A stretch of 26,113 nucleotides of DNA from JBBAFS01 sp041655255. GTDB lineage: Bacteria > Spirochaetota > Spirochaetia > Sphaerochaetales > Sphaerochaetaceae. Positions 15,284 through 22,299 of the stretch are shown here, piece after piece. The stretch spans positions 1-26,113 of the forward strand of contig JBBAFS010000018.1 in assembly GCA_041655255.1 (NCBI GenBank), written 5' to 3'. Under the pieces are notes generated by a model. It saw nothing but the letters and a program-made list of their open reading frames with translations. It was not told the DNA's origin and did no database searches. The stretch's first letter is position 1, and every line of letters starts with the position of its first letter. Both the position numbers and the translations under genes were made by a program.

Positions 15284-16261
15284 TTATCTTGGATATTTTT
15301 GATCGACGGTTTGAGGAGTAATAAACTCATAAGGAGCACTAATGATTGGATCTAGTTCAATCCCTTTTTCAAGGTAATTAATAATCATTGGAAGAACATA
15401 CTCACCCCATCCTAACCAGTTAGAGTCAATACTACCAACTAAGATTCCATCAGGATTTCGTAACATGTCGAGCATTCCAACGTTAAGACCACCACTAACG
15501 ATTAAACCGTTCTCTTTACCAACAGTGGTTTCAATTGCAGCAATCATTCCAGCTGTTACGTCATCAGAGTGTGTCCAAGCTAAGAATTTCTTACCAGGGT
15601 TGTTTGTGAGAATATCGACTGTTCGTTGTCGAGCAACTTCTGCACTACCAGTAGAACTTGTTTCTACGTATTTCACATTTGGAAACACTGATTGCATCCC
15701 TTCTAAAGCACCGCGGCTTCTCTCTAAAAACACTCCACCAGCTTCTAAGAATCCCATGCTAATGAAAATAATATCTTCTTCTTTCCAGCCTTTATCTTTT
15801 GCATATTGTGCAAGATAAGAAGCAGACTCATAAGCTAAACCATAGTTATCTTCAATTGAGAAAATAAGGGGAGCTGTAGTTCCGTCTGATGCAATTGCAT
15901 CTGTTGCAATTGTTAAAACTGGAATGCCTGCTGGTACTAAAATATCCATGATCTGTGGGTTTGATGCGATGTCATTGGTATAAAGGATATAGAAATCTAC
16001 ATCTCCTGCTGATACTGCAAGATTCGCATTTGTAACCATTTGAACAGGATCAAGTTTGTTGTCCATAACCCATAGGTCAATGTCTAACTCTTTTGCAGCG
16101 CTCTCAAAACCTTTTGCTAAATCACTAGCAACAGGGTTTGTTCCACTAAATTGTGTAAAGACAACTCGGTGTCTTTCTTGTTCTTTTGCCCCTTTTGCAA
16201 AAACGGCAGTTGCAATAAGAACGAACACTAAAACTAACAATAATGTTTTATTCTTTCTCAT
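15284..16261 (-). CDS. Periplasmic sugar-binding protein of ABC transporter (type 1 fold)
   Basis: A 325-residue periplasmic binding protein. The N-terminus MRKNKTLLLVLVFVLIATAVFA is a signal peptide with probable cleavage at AFA-KGAKE, and there is no lipobox cysteine. The mature part has the two-lobed type 1 pattern: VVFTQFSGTNPVASDLAKGFESAAKELDI, DFYILYTNDIASNPQIMDIL, GIPVLTIATDA, and second-lobe elements FLAWTHSDDVTAGMIAAIE and VSGGLNVGMLDML. It does not look like Escherichia coli LsrB over the regions I can recall, so AI-2 cannot be assumed as ligand. ATG set by AGGAGG four bases upstream. It lies between the lsrF-like gene and the ATPase, flanked by hairpins on both sides. Confidence 0.9.
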   Translation of the reverse strand: MRKNKTLLLVLVFVLIATAVFAKGAKEQERHRVVFTQFSGTNPVASDLAKGFESAAKELDIDLWVMDNKLDPVQMVTNANLAVSAGDVDFYILYTNDIASNPQIMDILVPAGIPVLTIATDAIASDGTTAPLIFSIEDNYGLAYESASYLAQYAKDKGWKEEDIIFISMGFLEAGGVFLERSRGALEGMQSVFPNVKYVETSSTGSAEVARQRTVDILTNNPGKKFLAWTHSDDVTAGMIAAIETTVGKENGLIVSGGLNVGMLDMLRNPDGILVGSIDSNWLGWGEYVLPMIINYLEKGIELDPIISAPYEFITPQTVDQKYPR

Positions 16262-16301
16262 ACTTCCTCCTAAAGTGCACTACACACTTTTATTTTTATT
16301 G

Positions 16302-16372
16302 CTGTAGAGATAACTTTATACTCTACAGGGATTGCTTGTTTCTCCGTGTTGAACTCAATGAGAGTTCAACAC
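16302..16372 (-). promoter_or_regulatory. Two strong stem-loops between lsrF-like and binding-protein genes
   Basis: GTGTTGAACTC/GAGTTCAACAC (16346-16356 with 16362-16372) is an 11-bp perfect stem with a 5-base loop. CTGTAGAG/CTCTACAG (16302-16309 with 16321-16328) is an 8-bp perfect stem. Neither is followed by a T-run in the direction of transcription, so intrinsic termination is unlikely. They may protect the downstream binding-protein mRNA after cleavage or bind a regulator. Confidence 0.55.
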
Positions 16373-16383
16373 TCCATGTTTTA

Positions 16384-17262
16384 TTATCGAGATAGATCTT
16401 GATATAATTGATACGCCTCATTCACAGTGAAATTGTGGTGAACAATTTTCCCAATTGCTTGGACCATGGCTGATGGGTATTCTGCTTGGAAAATATTTCT
16501 TCCCATATCGACACCTAAAGCTCCGCCATCCATTGCCCTAAAAGCTAACTCTAAGGCATCTTTTTCTGGTACTTTTTTTCCACCCGCCACAACAATAGGA
16601 ACAGGACATGCAGCAGTTACTTTCTCAAAATCTTCGCAGTAATATGTTTTCACAATATGAGCTCCAAGCTCTGCGATCATCCTAGTAGCTAATAGAAAGT
16701 ATCTTGTGGTACGTTCCATCTCTTTTCCCACTGCGACCACTCCTAAAGTAGGAATGCCAAAACGGTTACCCTCATCAATGGTTTCAGTAAGATTCTTAAG
16801 TGATTGAACCTGTCCTCCACCTCCTATAAATACTTGAATGGCCATGCAATCAGCACTCATACGAATGGCATCATCAATACCAACACCACGGTTTTCAAAA
16901 GACATATCTTCATCTAATACTGAACCACCAGCACTAGAACGTAAGACAATTCCTTTACCATGATTAGGTTCAACACAACTTCGTAAAGCACCTCTTGTTG
17001 CCATAAGGGCATCCACATGTGGAATTAAAGGGGGAACTGCGATATCCAGTCGTTCTAGTCCACTTGTTGGCCCCATGATATATCCATGGTCAAATGCGAG
17101 CATGACTGTATTTCCTGATTCTGGATTAAAAATTCGAGATAATCGAGTTTTAAGACCCCAGCCATAATGGTTCATTCCTTTAAGAAAGAATTCACCTTCT
17201 TTGTGAGTTACTCTATCCAGTCCAAAATCTTTTGCTTCTTTCAATCCATCAATATCAGCCAA
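16384..17262 (-). CDS. lsrF: LsrF-like class I aldolase/thiolase
   Basis: A 292-residue TIM-barrel protein highly similar along its length to Escherichia coli LsrF, the 3-hydroxy-5-phosphonooxypentane-2,4-dione thiolase of AI-2 breakdown. Shared blocks are SRIFNPESGNTVMLAFDHGY, GPTSGLERLDI, MATRGALRS, YFLLATRMIAELGAHIVKTYY, PVPIVVAGGKK and GVDMGRNIFQ. The Schiff-base lysine is K205 in IVKTYY. Related class I (FbaB/DeoC-type) aldolases act on other phosphosugars, so the substrate is open. TTG at 17262 is the start: AAGGAGGAG lies six bases upstream and no ATG fits. It follows dhaK by 76 bp. With no lsrK or lsrG visible, it probably acts on the product of DhaK/DhaL. Confidence 0.87.
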   Translation of the reverse strand: MADIDGLKEAKDFGLDRVTHKEGEFFLKGMNHYGWGLKTRLSRIFNPESGNTVMLAFDHGYIMGPTSGLERLDIAVPPLIPHVDALMATRGALRSCVEPNHGKGIVLRSSAGGSVLDEDMSFENRGVGIDDAIRMSADCMAIQVFIGGGGQVQSLKNLTETIDEGNRFGIPTLGVVAVGKEMERTTRYFLLATRMIAELGAHIVKTYYCEDFEKVTAACPVPIVVAGGKKVPEKDALELAFRAMDGGALGVDMGRNIFQAEYPSAMVQAIGKIVHHNFTVNEAYQLYQDLSR

Positions 17263-17338
17263 AATGCTCCTCCTTGAGTTTTATTTCCACATGATATTCC
17301 AACAGGAAATAGTTCTTTTTTATTTCGTTGAACATCAC

Positions 17339-18334
17339 TTAACTTTTGTAGTAAGGGGTGTAGGAGTACTCGTCCCAATAAGAGAGAAACTCGTCATCCA
17401 TTCGGGCGATAAAAAGTTGGTATCCACCTGTCTCTTGTACCGTGAGAATTTCCCCTACCATATTAGCGACAACTTCAATTCCTCTCTCTTTGAGATACAA
17501 AACTGAGTCGCGATAGGTAATTAACATTTCCATTAACGTGGTAGCGCCACATCCGTTGACGATACACATGAGTCTCTCACCTTTTTTCACATCGAGATCT
17601 TTGAGTAATTTTTCCATGAGTAAGGCAACTGTCTCAGCAGAAGTTTTCATAGGAATCTTGTATCCTCCACCTTCTCCATGCTGACCCATACCTACTCCCA
17701 TCTCATCGTCTTCCAAAACAGCAAGGCTTCCCCCAGTTACTGGGTGGGTAGCTCCAGTAAGTGAAACAGAAATAGCGCCCATATTATCAGCAAACTTTTG
17801 TGCAATCGCAGCAACTTCTTCTAAAGTCTTTCCTTGACGAGCAGCTCCTCCCGCAATTTTGTACACGGGAACACAACCCACAAAACCTCGTCTGTTATCA
17901 GCATCATCTCTTGGTGCTGTTGTAATATCTTCTTGAGTAACAACTTTTATAACATTAAGATTTTTAGCTTTTGCCTCTTTCATCGTGAGTTTTGCGGTAA
18001 GCATATCTCCAGCATGATTCAGCACTACAAATAAGACACCTTTCCCTTTGTCAGCCATCTCTAAAGCTTTAAGACAACTCTCTGGACCAGGAGCAGCAAA
18101 GATATCACCACAAACAGCTATATCAACCATTCCCTCTCCAACAAATCCTTGTAGAGCTGGCTCATGCCCTGTACCACCAAGAGTTACAACGGTAACTCGG
18201 TCAGCATCTTTAAGTTTTTTGTTCACTACAAGATGACCATCAACTAGCTCAATGATTTCTTCGTTGGCCATTGCCAACCCTTCCAGAAGTTCCTTTGTAA
18301 GATCTTCTGGTTTGTTCATAAATTTTTTCATCAT
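17339..18334 (-). CDS. dhaK: DhaK-type kinase subunit (divergent; substrate unknown)
   Basis: A 331-residue homologue of the substrate-binding subunit of dihydroxyacetone kinase. Key residues are kept: H57 in GGTGHEPAL, D110 in VLNHAGDML, and H219 in GMGQHGEGG, the histidine that forms the hemiaminal with the keto group. The first motif is shortened (GGTGHEP for the usual GGGSGHEP), and the His-containing loop differs (GQHGEGG for GIHGEPG), so the pocket probably differs from classic DHA kinase. No DhaM/PTS phosphodonor gene is present, which suggests ATP as donor via the DhaL partner. Other DAK-family members phosphorylate erythrulose and similar ketoses. The ATG at 18334 follows GAGGGG; the gene is 38 bp after dhaL. 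Confidence 0.88.
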   Translation of the reverse strand: MMKKFMNKPEDLTKELLEGLAMANEEIIELVDGHLVVNKKLKDADRVTVVTLGGTGHEPALQGFVGEGMVDIAVCGDIFAAPGPESCLKALEMADKGKGVLFVVLNHAGDMLTAKLTMKEAKAKNLNVIKVVTQEDITTAPRDDADNRRGFVGCVPVYKIAGGAARQGKTLEEVAAIAQKFADNMGAISVSLTGATHPVTGGSLAVLEDDEMGVGMGQHGEGGGYKIPMKTSAETVALLMEKLLKDLDVKKGERLMCIVNGCGATTLMEMLITYRDSVLYLKERGIEVVANMVGEILTVQETGGYQLFIARMDDEFLSYWDEYSYTPYYKS

Positions 18335-18372
18335 ATCAAGTCCCCCTCATGTTTCTTTTATATTCTAAAGGA

Positions 18373-18990
18373 CTAAGAGAGCCCTTCAGCCATACCTTGA
18401 ATTAGTGTAGCTAATGAACATGCACCAGCATCCATCGTTCCGATAGTTGCCTCTTTATGAAATCGAGCACGTCCAAATTTCGCTTGATACTCTTTTGTTC
18501 TCTCTGCCCCTTGTTGAGCAGCTTCTCCAATCTTAATCATGTATTGAGGAAGTTCCGCTTTACATTGCATCGCCTCTCTATGTGCAGCAATCAGGACATC
18601 CATCATTGTCTTATCTCCCTCTTTGGCATTCGATACCATCGAGAAATTCTCTAAAGCTCCTACGAACATTGCTTTTATTTCATCTCGGCCAATTTCAGTA
18701 ACTCCCATGAGTCCATCAGCAAAACCATCAAAGACCATCCCATATAAAGGTCCTGCACTTCCTCCATGGACGTTCATGATTCGTTTCCCTAGGTCTTTCA
18801 GCATCTGCGAAACAGTATCATATGGAGTTTTTGAAACAGTACGTATCTCATTACTAATACGCTCCATTGTCACCCCGTGATCACCATCTCCAAAAAGGGA
18901 ATCAATTCTAGAAAACTCATCAATCTTTCCATTGAGAGCGGAACTTGCTGATGCCAGCATGTTCTGAAATTCATTCATACCAATTTTCAT
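18373..18990 (-). CDS. dhaL: DhaL-type nucleotide-binding kinase subunit
   Basis: A 205-residue all-helical DhaL homologue. The Mg-ATP site is intact: GDGDHG (residues 34-39), GGSAGPLYG (76-84), GDKTMMD (125-131), and the C-terminal GRA..ATIGTMDAGA loop that contains the final Asp. In DhaL-DhaM systems the bound ADP is rephosphorylated in place; in ATP-using pairs the nucleotide exchanges. No DhaM is seen here, so ATP exchange is inferred. The ATG at 18990 is set by GGAG five bases upstream; a TTG at 19011 is less likely. It is the promoter-proximal gene of the six-gene operon, with a strong promoter and repeats 70-100 bp upstream. Confidence 0.88.
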   Translation of the reverse strand: MKIGMNEFQNMLASASSALNGKIDEFSRIDSLFGDGDHGVTMERISNEIRTVSKTPYDTVSQMLKDLGKRIMNVHGGSAGPLYGMVFDGFADGLMGVTEIGRDEIKAMFVGALENFSMVSNAKEGDKTMMDVLIAAHREAMQCKAELPQYMIKIGEAAQQGAERTKEYQAKFGRARFHKEATIGTMDAGACSLATLIQGMAEGLS

Positions 18991-19031
18991 ATACACTCCA
19001 AAATGAAACAACCAATTGCTGCCTCATGTAT

Positions 19032-19089
19032 TTACATATGTTCATTACATCTGGTTACATATGTTAATTCACTATACACCAGATGTCAA
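19032..19089 (-). promoter_or_regulatory. Operon promoter (dhaL) with overlapping operator repeats
   Basis: Leftward promoter: TTGACA (complement of 19084-19089), 17-bp spacer, TAACAT (complement of 19061-19066). Overlapping it are two direct copies of TTACATATGTT (19032-19042 and 19055-19065, 23 bp apart, about two helical turns) and a perfect 9-bp inverted repeat ACATCTGGT/ACCAGATGT (19047-19055 with 19078-19086). This is the expected footprint of a tetrameric SorC/LsrR-type regulator, and it also sits in front of the divergent DUF1576 gene, so one protein could control both directions. Confidence 0.7.
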
Positions 19090-19135
19090 CTTAATTTGTT
19101 AGTTTTTTCTTCTTGGTAAAAAAAAAGGGAGGTAT

Positions 19136-19261
19136 ATGTCTAGTACAATGTTACAAAAAGAGTTGCGCCATCGCTTCGTAGCTTCTATCATGGGTAAAAA
19201 CCGGAATTGGGGGATAGTTTGGAAAAAAATGAACGTACTCTCTATGTTCTTATGGCTGTGA
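19136..19261 (+). CDS. 41-residue ORF with strong ribosome site, overlapping the DUF1576 start
   Basis: ATG at 19136 is preceded by AAAGGGAGG at ideal spacing, the best Shine-Dalgarno in this gap, and opens MSSTMLQKELRHRFVASIMG..., ending at TGA 19259-19261. It overlaps the DUF1576 gene in another frame. At 19223-19229 lies a run of seven A; a -1 slip or one extra A there would fuse ~31 residues of this ORF to the DUF1576 frame. It may be a leader peptide coupled to the downstream gene, the true N-terminus reached by frameshifting, or the result of a one-base sequencing error. Confidence 0.4.
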   Translation: MSSTMLQKELRHRFVASIMGKNRNWGIVWKKMNVLSMFLWL

Positions 19262-20481
19262 TGATTGCTGCTTTGGCTCTAACTGGGATTTGGATTGAAG
19301 GGCCAACTCAGGCTGTTACCCAAGTGTTTATGTTACAAAATCAAGATGCTAGGTTGCTAAATGACTTCACCCTTTATGGAGTAGGAGGAGCACTTTTAAA
19401 TGCTGCTTCAGTGGGAGCTTTGGGCCTTATTTTAGTCTATTTTACCTCTATTAACCTTTCTGGTCCCACTTTAGCGCCCATACTCACAATGATCGGCTTC
19501 TCATTTTTTGGTACGACAGTCCTCAATAGTCTCCCAATTATAGGGGGAGTGTATGTGGCAAGTCTCTATGCTAACCAACGTTTTGGTTCGTTTTCTATTA
19601 TGGCCCTTTTTGGCACTGCTATTGGTCCGGTGGTGACACATTTGATGTTCTATATCGGTCTTCCGCTAGGCTTCTCTATCCCTTTAAGCTTGCTTTTGGG
19701 CATTTTAGTAGGATTCATCCTCCCCTCTTTAGCCAGTGCGTTTTTGCAATTCCATCAAGGGTACAATCTCTACAATGTAGGTTTTAGCTGTGGTTTTTTA
19801 GGTCTTTTTTTAGCCAGCGTGTTAGTAGCTTTAGGTGTACAAAAACCAATTGATATTCGGTGGAATGATGAGAGCTCTGTTGTGTTACTACTCATTGTTC
19901 CTCTTTTTTCACTTTTTCTTATCGCACTTGGTTTTAGGCAAGACAAGGAGGAACACAGTTTAGCGGGTTTTAGAGAAATCCAAAATATGATTGGACGCCT
20001 TCCTTCAGATTTTTTTGATAGCTCCCCTTTTGGTAGCACATTACTGAACATGGGAACTTTGGGACTCTTGTATTGGGCTTATGTGCTACTAATAGGAGCA
20101 CCAATGAATGGACCGGTTGTAGGAGCTCTTTTGACAATCATTGGCTTTGGTGCTTTTGGAAAAACAGTTAACAATACGTGGCCGATTGTTGCAGGAGTTA
20201 TTCTAGCAACCCTCCTATTTGGTAAAAGCTTAATTGATCCTGGTCCCCTTTTGGCTGCCCTGTTTTGCACTACACTAGCTCCACTTGCTGGACAGTTTGG
20301 TAAAATAGTGGGAGTTGTTAGTGGAGCTATTCACTTGACGATGGTTGAAGTGACATCTCACTGGCATGGGGGATTTGATTTGTACAACAATGGCTTTGCT
20401 GGAGGTTTAACTGCTATTTTGGTAGTAGCAATTCTACAATGGTTTTCTGCGAATAAGCGTGGAGGAGAGTTAACACTATGA
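19219..20481 (+). CDS. DUF1576 family multi-pass membrane protein
   Basis: A ~420-residue hydrophobic protein matching DUF1576, a family of unknown function. It shows an internal duplication: LYGVGGALLNAASVGALGLI..GPTLAPILTMIGFSFFGTTVLN..PIIGGVYVA in the first half returns as FGSTLLNMGTLGLL..GPVVGALLTIIGFGAFGKTVNN..PIVAGVILA in the second. HQGYNLYNVGFSCGF likewise returns as HGGFDLYNNGFAGG. This two-fold pseudo-symmetry is typical of transporters or channels. Start is uncertain: no ATG precedes the conserved ERTLYVLM; TTG at 19219 has GGGGGA four bases upstream, and TTG 19207 is an alternative. It is divergent from the dhaLK operon, sharing its operator region, and coupled to the next gene by ATGA. 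Confidence 0.82.
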   Translation: MEKNERTLYVLMAVMIAALALTGIWIEGPTQAVTQVFMLQNQDARLLNDFTLYGVGGALLNAASVGALGLILVYFTSINLSGPTLAPILTMIGFSFFGTTVLNSLPIIGGVYVASLYANQRFGSFSIMALFGTAIGPVVTHLMFYIGLPLGFSIPLSLLLGILVGFILPSLASAFLQFHQGYNLYNVGFSCGFLGLFLASVLVALGVQKPIDIRWNDESSVVLLLIVPLFSLFLIALGFRQDKEEHSLAGFREIQNMIGRLPSDFFDSSPFGSTLLNMGTLGLLYWAYVLLIGAPMNGPVVGALLTIIGFGAFGKTVNNTWPIVAGVILATLLFGKSLIDPGPLLAALFCTTLAPLAGQFGKIVGVVSGAIHLTMVEVTSHWHGGFDLYNNGFAGGLTAILVVAILQWFSANKRGGELTL

Positions 20482-20864
20482 AACGAAAAGAACTTCTAGG
20501 GCGTCTCATTGGAGAGATGACCAATTTTTTACTCGACGGTGATCCTCTGCGTCTCGTGGTCTCATTACACCAAGAAGAAGACGGCGCTCACATCAGCTTC
20601 TTTGATGATCGCATTAGAACCGAAGCTGAGCTAAAGAAAATTTATGACGCCCTTAACCCCAAGCACAGTCGGCCCGAGCTAGCTGCTTATTATGGTACAA
20701 TGGCAGGGCACCGTATGGGGTGGAGCGGCAGACTGAATTTGATAGGATGGCAAATCAAAGGAGCCAGTGTAAATAACTCTTCTTCGGGCATTCATATTGA
20801 CTTGTGGCTTGGTGGAGACTCTTTTAAAGCAGAGCAGTTTACTATCCCCGATACAGACGCTTAG
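20478..20864 (+). CDS. Small conserved-looking protein coupled to DUF1576 gene
   Basis: A 128-residue soluble protein with no signal peptide or membrane segment. I recognise no family. It opens with the amphipathic helix MKRKELLGRLIGEMTNFLLD, followed by an alternating-strand region (LRLVVSLHQEEDGAHISFFDD) and a Gly/Trp-rich middle (GHRMGWSGRLNLIGWQIKGA), ending in IHIDLWLGGDSF. Its ATG overlaps the stop of the DUF1576 gene (ATGA at 20478-20481), so translation is coupled and the two products probably work together. A membrane-attached regulatory or binding partner of the DUF1576 protein is an inference from this arrangement only. Confidence 0.7.
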   Translation: MKRKELLGRLIGEMTNFLLDGDPLRLVVSLHQEEDGAHISFFDDRIRTEAELKKIYDALNPKHSRPELAAYYGTMAGHRMGWSGRLNLIGWQIKGASVNNSSSGIHIDLWLGGDSFKAEQFTIPDTDA

Positions 20865-21070
20865 AGTGTATCAAAAACATATGTTTCTAAGCCTCATTAC
20901 TTAGCGTGTGGTATGTTAAAAAAGTAGTTTCTCTAGCAATTCTTTGATAGTATGAGATTCGCTCATGAATTGTTTTTCCTCCTAGTCTTTTTTCGTTAAT
21001 AACTAGGTGAGGATGCTCTTATGACCTTTTTAAATCTACCTCTAAATTGCGAACTTTATTGAACGCCACC

Positions 21071-21159
21071 GAGAAGTACCTTTTTAATATCATGCTTGAT
21101 TATCATTGCGATAAAAACAAAGAAGCAATATTCCTTTGATTGAAGTATCTTTTGTATGA
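21071..21159 (+). repeat. Direct repeat copy A (89 bp), matching the radC upstream region
   Basis: From GAGAAGTACC to TTTGTATGA. It matches copy B at 22300-22387 with eight substitutions and one single-base gap by eye (about 90% identity). Copy B ends at the radC start codon; copy A also ends at an ATG, but the following codon is TAG, so no gene follows. Together they bracket the toxin-antitoxin genes. The centre holds a dyad, TTATCATTGCGATAA here and the perfect TTATCACTGTGATAA in copy B. Confidence 0.85.
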
Positions 21160-21285
21160 TAGCTCCTACTTCAAGCAGAAAATTTATCACTCGTCAAACT
21201 ACCAGATCTCTTGGTGAACAGTGAAGAATGGTACATCTCTATACTGGAGGCGGAGCATGTGTCAAAAATAATATTTTGTAATGCT

Positions 21286-21311
21286 TTAATATTAATTTAT
21301 CTTAATATTAT
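21286..21311. promoter_or_regulatory. Probable operator of the toxin-antitoxin operon
   Basis: TTAATATTAA (21286-21295, perfect palindrome) and TTAATATTAT (21302-21311, one mismatch) are two copies 16 bp apart, 50-75 bp upstream of the antitoxin ATG. A weak promoter TTGATT-17-TAGTAT can be drawn at 21311-21339. RelB-type antitoxins autoregulate through such dyads. Confidence 0.5.
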
Positions 21312-21360
21312 TGATTTTTTCATTACAACTTAATAGTATGGTGGTACAAGGAGTACTATC

Positions 21361-21636
21361 ATGAGCCAGAGAACCATAAACGTCAATTTCAGAATGGAAG
21401 CAGATTTAAAGGATGCATTGGATATCGTGTGTAAAGAAATGGGTCTGACAACAACCGCAGCATTTACGATGTTTGCTAAAAAAGTAACTCGCGAACGGCG
21501 AATCCCATTTGAGATTACTGCGGATCCCTTTTACAGTGAGGAAAATCTCTCTCGACTGAGAAAATCCATGGCTGAGATGGAGAGGACGGGAGGTACCATT
21601 CACGAGGTAGAGGGGTATGACCAAGGCTTGGAGTGA
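21361..21636 (+). CDS. RelB/DinJ family antitoxin
   Basis: A 91-residue protein whose N-terminus is a ribbon-helix-helix DNA-binding module: RTINVNFRMEADLKDALDIVCKEMGLTTTAAFTMFAKKV (residues ~4-42), with the beta-strand followed by two helices typical of RelB/DinJ. The C-terminal part (EENLSRLRKSMAEMERTGGTIHEVE) should wrap the toxin. The ATG has AAGGAG nine bases upstream. It overlaps the toxin gene by 20 bp, the usual coupled order antitoxin then toxin. It probably represses its own operon through the dyads upstream. Confidence 0.9.
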   Translation: MSQRTINVNFRMEADLKDALDIVCKEMGLTTTAAFTMFAKKVTRERRIPFEITADPFYSEENLSRLRKSMAEMERTGGTIHEVEGYDQGLE

Positions 21637-21880
21637 TGAAGCATGGGAAGAGTTTTTGTATTGGGTTCGAGAAGATAAAAAAATTGTGAAACGTATCCTT
21701 CTATTGCTTCAAGATATTGAACGTAACGGAAACATTGGCATCGGCAAACCAGAACGTCTAATAGGTGAGTTCAGTAGCTATTGGAGTCGAAGAATTGATG
21801 ATAAACACCGTCTTGTTTACAGAGTAGACTCTAATACAATAAAAATAATTCAATGTGGTACTCACTACCGAGATAAGTAA
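21617..21880 (+). CDS. yoeB: Txe/YoeB family ribosome-dependent mRNA endonuclease toxin
   Basis: An 87-residue toxin matching YoeB closely in length and motifs: AWSDEAWEEFLYWVREDKKIVKRI, GKPERL, SYWSRRIDDKHRLVYRV and the terminal CGTHYRDK. Catalytic residues fall at the numbering of Escherichia coli YoeB: E46, R65, H83 and Y84. YoeB cuts mRNA in the ribosomal A site. All key residues are present, so the toxin should be active. Its partner here is RelB/DinJ-like rather than the classic YefM/Phd-type antitoxin. Start ATG is inside the antitoxin gene with GAGG upstream. Confidence 0.9.
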   Translation: MTKAWSDEAWEEFLYWVREDKKIVKRILLLLQDIERNGNIGIGKPERLIGEFSSYWSRRIDDKHRLVYRVDSNTIKIIQCGTHYRDK

Positions 21881-22299
21881 ATCCATTTATCAGCAATGAC
21901 CACATAGTCATTAGTAGATGATCCAATCTCATGGGGATGCTTACAATGGATGTATAAGCACTTGAACTTGAAGTGAATCTTTTATCGTTTGAAAGATCTA
22001 TTACTCTTATTCTACAGTAATAAATTTCTTGCATAGTTTTCACTTCGAAACAAACAAATTGATTACTAACTTATAGTAGTACAACAAGTTAGACAGGCAT
22101 TTTCAAGAAATTATTGTAGTGCTTTAGCCTTTTCTTTGTTTAAACCAACCTACTCCCAGTCTCAGCACAAACAAAGAAGACCAAACTTTTTTGCTAATCT
22201 CTATTGTGATGTCGTAAAGTTCTTTAATCACTGAAGCGCAATAGAATTTTTTATATCGTATTATTGTGCTAAGCCTCATTTGTTTTTGCAGAACATTGG
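21881..22299. other. Intergenic region after toxin gene
   Basis: No supported gene. The sequence is AT-rich with stop codons in all frames at short spacing. I see no tRNA, transposase remnant or clear terminator. It leads into repeat copy B. Confidence 0.4.

Larger units (their letters stand above)
20865..21360. other. Intergenic region with repeat copy and small dyads
   Basis: No gene is supported in this ~500 bp. AAACATATGTTT (20875-20886) is a palindrome just after the preceding stop and resembles the core of the dhaL operator. CCTAGT/ACTAGG (20981-20986 with 21002-21007) can form a short stem. The first copy of an 88-89 bp direct repeat lies at 21071-21159. The last 80 bp is very AT-rich and contains the toxin-antitoxin promoter region. 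Confidence 0.5.

Noticed and set aside
11115..18990. Calling the locus a standard AI-2 lsr operon
   Set aside because: lsrK and lsrG are absent, only one permease gene is present, and the binding protein does not resemble LsrB; only the aldolase, ATPase, permease and regulator families agree.
21831..22043. 70-codon minus-strand ORF after the toxin gene
   Set aside because: Overlaps the end of yoeB, no ribosome site, no family features.
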